From Spirochaeta sp. (GTDB taxonomy: Bacteria > Spirochaetota > Spirochaetia > DSM-27196 > Alkalispirochaetaceae): a stretch of 7,109 bases of DNA. Location: positions 1 to 7,109 of the forward strand of contig SKHA01000371.1 of assembly GCA_007117185.1 (NCBI GenBank). The letters run 5' to 3'. Position 1 is the stretch's first letter. Every line of letters begins with the position of its first letter. A program made the position numbers and the translations under genes. The notes beneath the pieces were generated by a model. It was not told the origin of the DNA. It made no database searches and saw nothing but the letters and a program-made list of their open reading frames with translations. Shown here piece by piece: positions 5,640-7,109 of the stretch.

Positions 5640-6669
5640 CAACGCCTCCCCGGCGCACCCGCTGGTCTTGCAGGCCCTGGTTGACGCGTCCCGGGACCAC
5701 GTCACGTCCTACGGCGACGACAGGGAGACCGCCGTGGCGGTCCAGGCGATCCAGGAGGCGCTGAACTGCCAGTGCGGCGTCTATTTCGTCTACAACGGAA
5801 CAGGCGCCAACGTCTCGGCGCTGCGCTCCCTGCTGCGCCCCTGGCAGGCGGTGATCTGCACCGAGATGGCACACATCAACGAGGACGAAGGGGGCGCCCC
5901 GGAAGCGCTGGGGGGGTTCAAGCTGCTGCCGGTACACCGTGAGGACGGCATGCTGCGACCGGAAGACCTGGCGCACTTCCGGAGCCGCCGGGGTTTCGTC
6001 CACACCAGCCAGCCGGCGGTGGTCTCCCTGACCCAGTCCAGCGAGGTTGGCCGGGTCTACCAGCCGGATCAGCTGCAGGCGATCTGTGACGCCGCCCACC
6101 ACGAGGGGTACCTGGTGCATATGGATGGCGCTCGGATCGCCAACGCCGCCGCCGCTCTGGCCGGAACGGGTACTCCGGTGGAAGCGCTGCGACGGGCCTG
6201 TGCCGGGGTGGATATTCTCTCCTTCGGGGCTACCAAGAATGGGCTGCTCTTCGGTGAGGCGGTGGTGTTTCTGCGCCGTGGTGGTATCCCGCTGCCGGCG
6301 GAGGAGGAATACCCCTACTTCCGCAAACAGACTGCCCAACTGCACTCCAAGATGCGCTATGTGGCCGTCCAGTTCAGCCGGTATCTCCAGGATGATCTGT
6401 GGTTCCACGGTGCCGTCCACGCCAACGGGATGGCCCGTCGCCTGGCTGACGGGCTTGCCCCCCTCCCCGGGGTTACCCTGCAGCAGCCCTGCGATGCCAA
6501 CGGTGTGTTCGTTCAACTGCCCCCTGAGGTGCTGCCGGTACTGCAGGAGGAGTTTGGCTTCTATCCCTGGCAGGAGGAGCGCAGCGTAGCCCGCCTGATG
6601 GCTTCCTGGGATACAACACCGGAGCTGGTGGACAGTTTCGTGAAACGGTGCGCTGCGCTGTGTCGGTAG
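5614..6669 (+). CDS. ltaE: Low-specificity threonine aldolase (PLP-dependent)
   Basis: The 351-residue protein is a full-length fold-type I PLP enzyme of the threonine aldolase/beta-eliminating lyase family, which cleaves L-threonine or L-allo-threonine to glycine and acetaldehyde. Seen: 'FLSDNASPAHP' at the N-terminus; the phosphate-binding N-G-T-G-A-N at 61-66; His87 in 'AHINEDEGG', the expected cofactor-stacking His; the PLP-pyridine Asp171 and Arg174 in 'HMDGARIANA'; and the Schiff-base lysine Lys208 in 'SFGATKNG'. All key residues are present. TTGGAG lies only three bases before the ATG at 5614 and six before the next codon, GTG at 5617, so the real start may be Val2. The 5' end overlaps the RSH gene by 26 bp and the 3' end overlaps the longest reading of the Hpt-like gene, so an operon is likely. 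Stereospecificity (L versus L-allo) cannot be read from sequence, and the symbol follows family resemblance. Confidence 0.9.
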   Translation: MVKQSFLSDNASPAHPLVLQALVDASRDHVTSYGDDRETAVAVQAIQEALNCQCGVYFVYNGTGANVSALRSLLRPWQAVICTEMAHINEDEGGAPEALGGFKLLPVHREDGMLRPEDLAHFRSRRGFVHTSQPAVVSLTQSSEVGRVYQPDQLQAICDAAHHEGYLVHMDGARIANAAAALAGTGTPVEALRRACAGVDILSFGATKNGLLFGEAVVFLRRGGIPLPAEEEYPYFRKQTAQLHSKMRYVAVQFSRYLQDDLWFHGAVHANGMARRLADGLAPLPGVTLQQPCDANGVFVQLPPEVLPVLQEEFGFYPWQEERSVARLMASWDTTPELVDSFVKRCAALCR

Positions 6670-7013
6670 CGGACGTAGTCACCTGGATGGGTGACGACCG
6701 TGAGGTTCTGATTCAGATTCTGGAGCTGGCGGATCAGGGTATCGGCGAACACCGTGAGGTGATGGAGGGGGCACTCCAGCCGGGCGGCTCCATCGAGGAG
6801 GCGGGGAACGCCGCCCATCGCCTGGCCAACACGTGTTCAGTCCTGCGGGAACCAACGCTATTCGGGGTAATGAACGAGATCGAGGCAAACAGCAAGCGCG
6901 GCGACACTGAATCAGTTGCGGCGTTGTGGGAAATGTGCCGGGCGGCCCTGGAGGATCTTCACAACGAAGTTCGGCAGGAGCTTCAGAAGAACGGACGCCG
7001 CTCAGGTATCTGA
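6648..7013 (+). CDS. Hpt-like histidine phosphotransfer domain protein with altered motif
   Basis: This small protein, up to 121 residues, looks like a single Hpt four-helix bundle. 'DREVLIQILELADQGI' resembles the first helix, 'NAAHRLANTCSVLREPTLFGVMNEIE' the phospho-His helix and its partner, and 'RGDTESVAALWEMC' the usual end. The expected phospho-acceptor, His57 in the longest reading, is kept. The canonical HxxKG is replaced by H-R-L-A-N, losing the conserved Lys and Gly. Start choice is open: GTG at 6648 overlaps the aldolase by 22 bp, GTG at 6660 by 10 bp, and ATG at 6687 leaves a 17-bp gap. None has a clear SD, and the domain itself begins near the ATG at 6687, so all three give an intact fold. 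No kinase or receiver gene is visible nearby. The last 31 bp overlap the convergent gene. It could be a phosphorelay shuttle, or a non-phosphorylated docking domain that sequesters a response regulator. Confidence 0.7.
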   Translation: MRCAVSVADVVTWMGDDREVLIQILELADQGIGEHREVMEGALQPGGSIEEAGNAAHRLANTCSVLREPTLFGVMNEIEANSKRGDTESVAALWEMCRAALEDLHNEVRQELQKNGRRSGI

Positions 7014-7108
7014 TCGGCGTGGGGGTTGGTCCGGGCCTTCTCTTCAGACTCAAAGAGGCCGCAGAAACACTGACCGTGTTCGTCCACATCAGCCTTGGCG
7101 TAGATGCA
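6983..7108 (-). CDS. Ferredoxin:thioredoxin reductase beta chain-like protein, C-terminal end (partial)
   Basis: Only the last 41 codons lie in the window; the gene enters from beyond the right edge. The visible residues begin C-I-Y-A-K-A-D-V-D-E-H-G-Q-C-F-C-G-L-F, giving Cys-x12-Cys-x-Cys-G-L-F. This matches the end of the catalytic beta subunit of ferredoxin:thioredoxin reductase and its bacterial/archaeal relatives, where a CPC, then a CxC, then Leu-Phe/Tyr complete the set of Cys that bind the [4Fe-4S] cluster and form the active-site disulphide. The first Cys seen would be the second Cys of CPC; its partner is off the window. A polar 22-residue tail (ESEEKARTNPH onward, ending in PFF) follows. 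The TGA at 6983-6985 lies inside the Hpt-like gene, giving a 31-bp tail-to-tail overlap. The enzyme would pass electrons from ferredoxin to a thioredoxin-like protein. The N-terminal CPC and the gene's length are not visible, so the call rests on the Cys pattern. Confidence 0.7.
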   Translation of the reverse strand, partial: CIYAKADVDEHGQCFCGLFESEEKARTNPHADQIPERRPFF

Positions 7109-7109
7109 G

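Noticed and set aside
5341..6516. A 391-codon open frame on the minus strand
   Set aside because: It is antisense to the RSH and threonine aldolase genes, both of which have complete family motifs, and its translation shows no recognisable domain.
6679..7089. A 136-codon minus-strand frame over the Hpt-like gene
   Set aside because: Pro/Ser/Arg-rich product without motif. The neighbouring minus frame ending at 6983 carries the Cys pattern of a ferredoxin:thioredoxin reductase and is the credible gene there.

Overview
The window is gene-dense, GC-rich bacterial DNA with almost no intergenic space. It holds nine genes in three co-directional blocks. I see no tRNA, rRNA, CRISPR array, insertion sequence or integrase. 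The host looks like a GC-rich, probably Gram-negative bacterium. The ferredoxin:thioredoxin reductase-like end and the TPR-fused alarmone synthetase would fit an anaerobic or facultative lineage such as a GC-rich spirochaete, but taxonomy cannot be settled from the sequence and this is a weak inference.

Layout: (1) Plus strand, 1-1496: the 3' part of an unrecognised helical, charged protein, joined by a TGATG stop/start to a patatin-like phospholipase. (2) Minus strand, 4381 down to 1441: an AI-2E/UPF0118-family membrane protein, a small CGVC thioredoxin-like protein, and an exported trypsin-like protease with two pre-peptidase C-terminal (PPC)-like domains. They are joined by TAATG and ATGA overlaps, so this is a tightly coupled three-gene operon. 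(3) Plus strand, 4416-7013: a (p)ppGpp synthetase domain fused to four TPRs, a low-specificity threonine aldolase, and a small Hpt-like protein with a degenerate phosphorylation motif, again with overlapping ends. (4) Minus strand at the right edge: the C-terminus of a ferredoxin:thioredoxin reductase catalytic (beta) chain-like protein, entering from outside the window.

Blocks 2 and 3 diverge from a 34-bp intergenic gap. In it an extended -10 element sits so close to the synthetase ATG that the mRNA may be leaderless. Both convergent gene pairs overlap at their 3' ends (56 bp for patatin/protease, 31 bp for Hpt/FTR-like), so neither pair has room for a conventional intergenic terminator.

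The minus operon looks concerned with the envelope and redox state: a membrane protein, a thiol protein and an exported protease. The plus operon links alarmone synthesis to amino-acid metabolism and a phosphorelay-like module. I find no convincing defence island, and any joint function of these genes is inferred from gene order alone. The most interesting items are the hydrolase-less RSH-TPR protein with its possible leaderless start, the Hpt-like protein with altered motif, and the coupled AI-2E/thioredoxin/PPC-protease operon.
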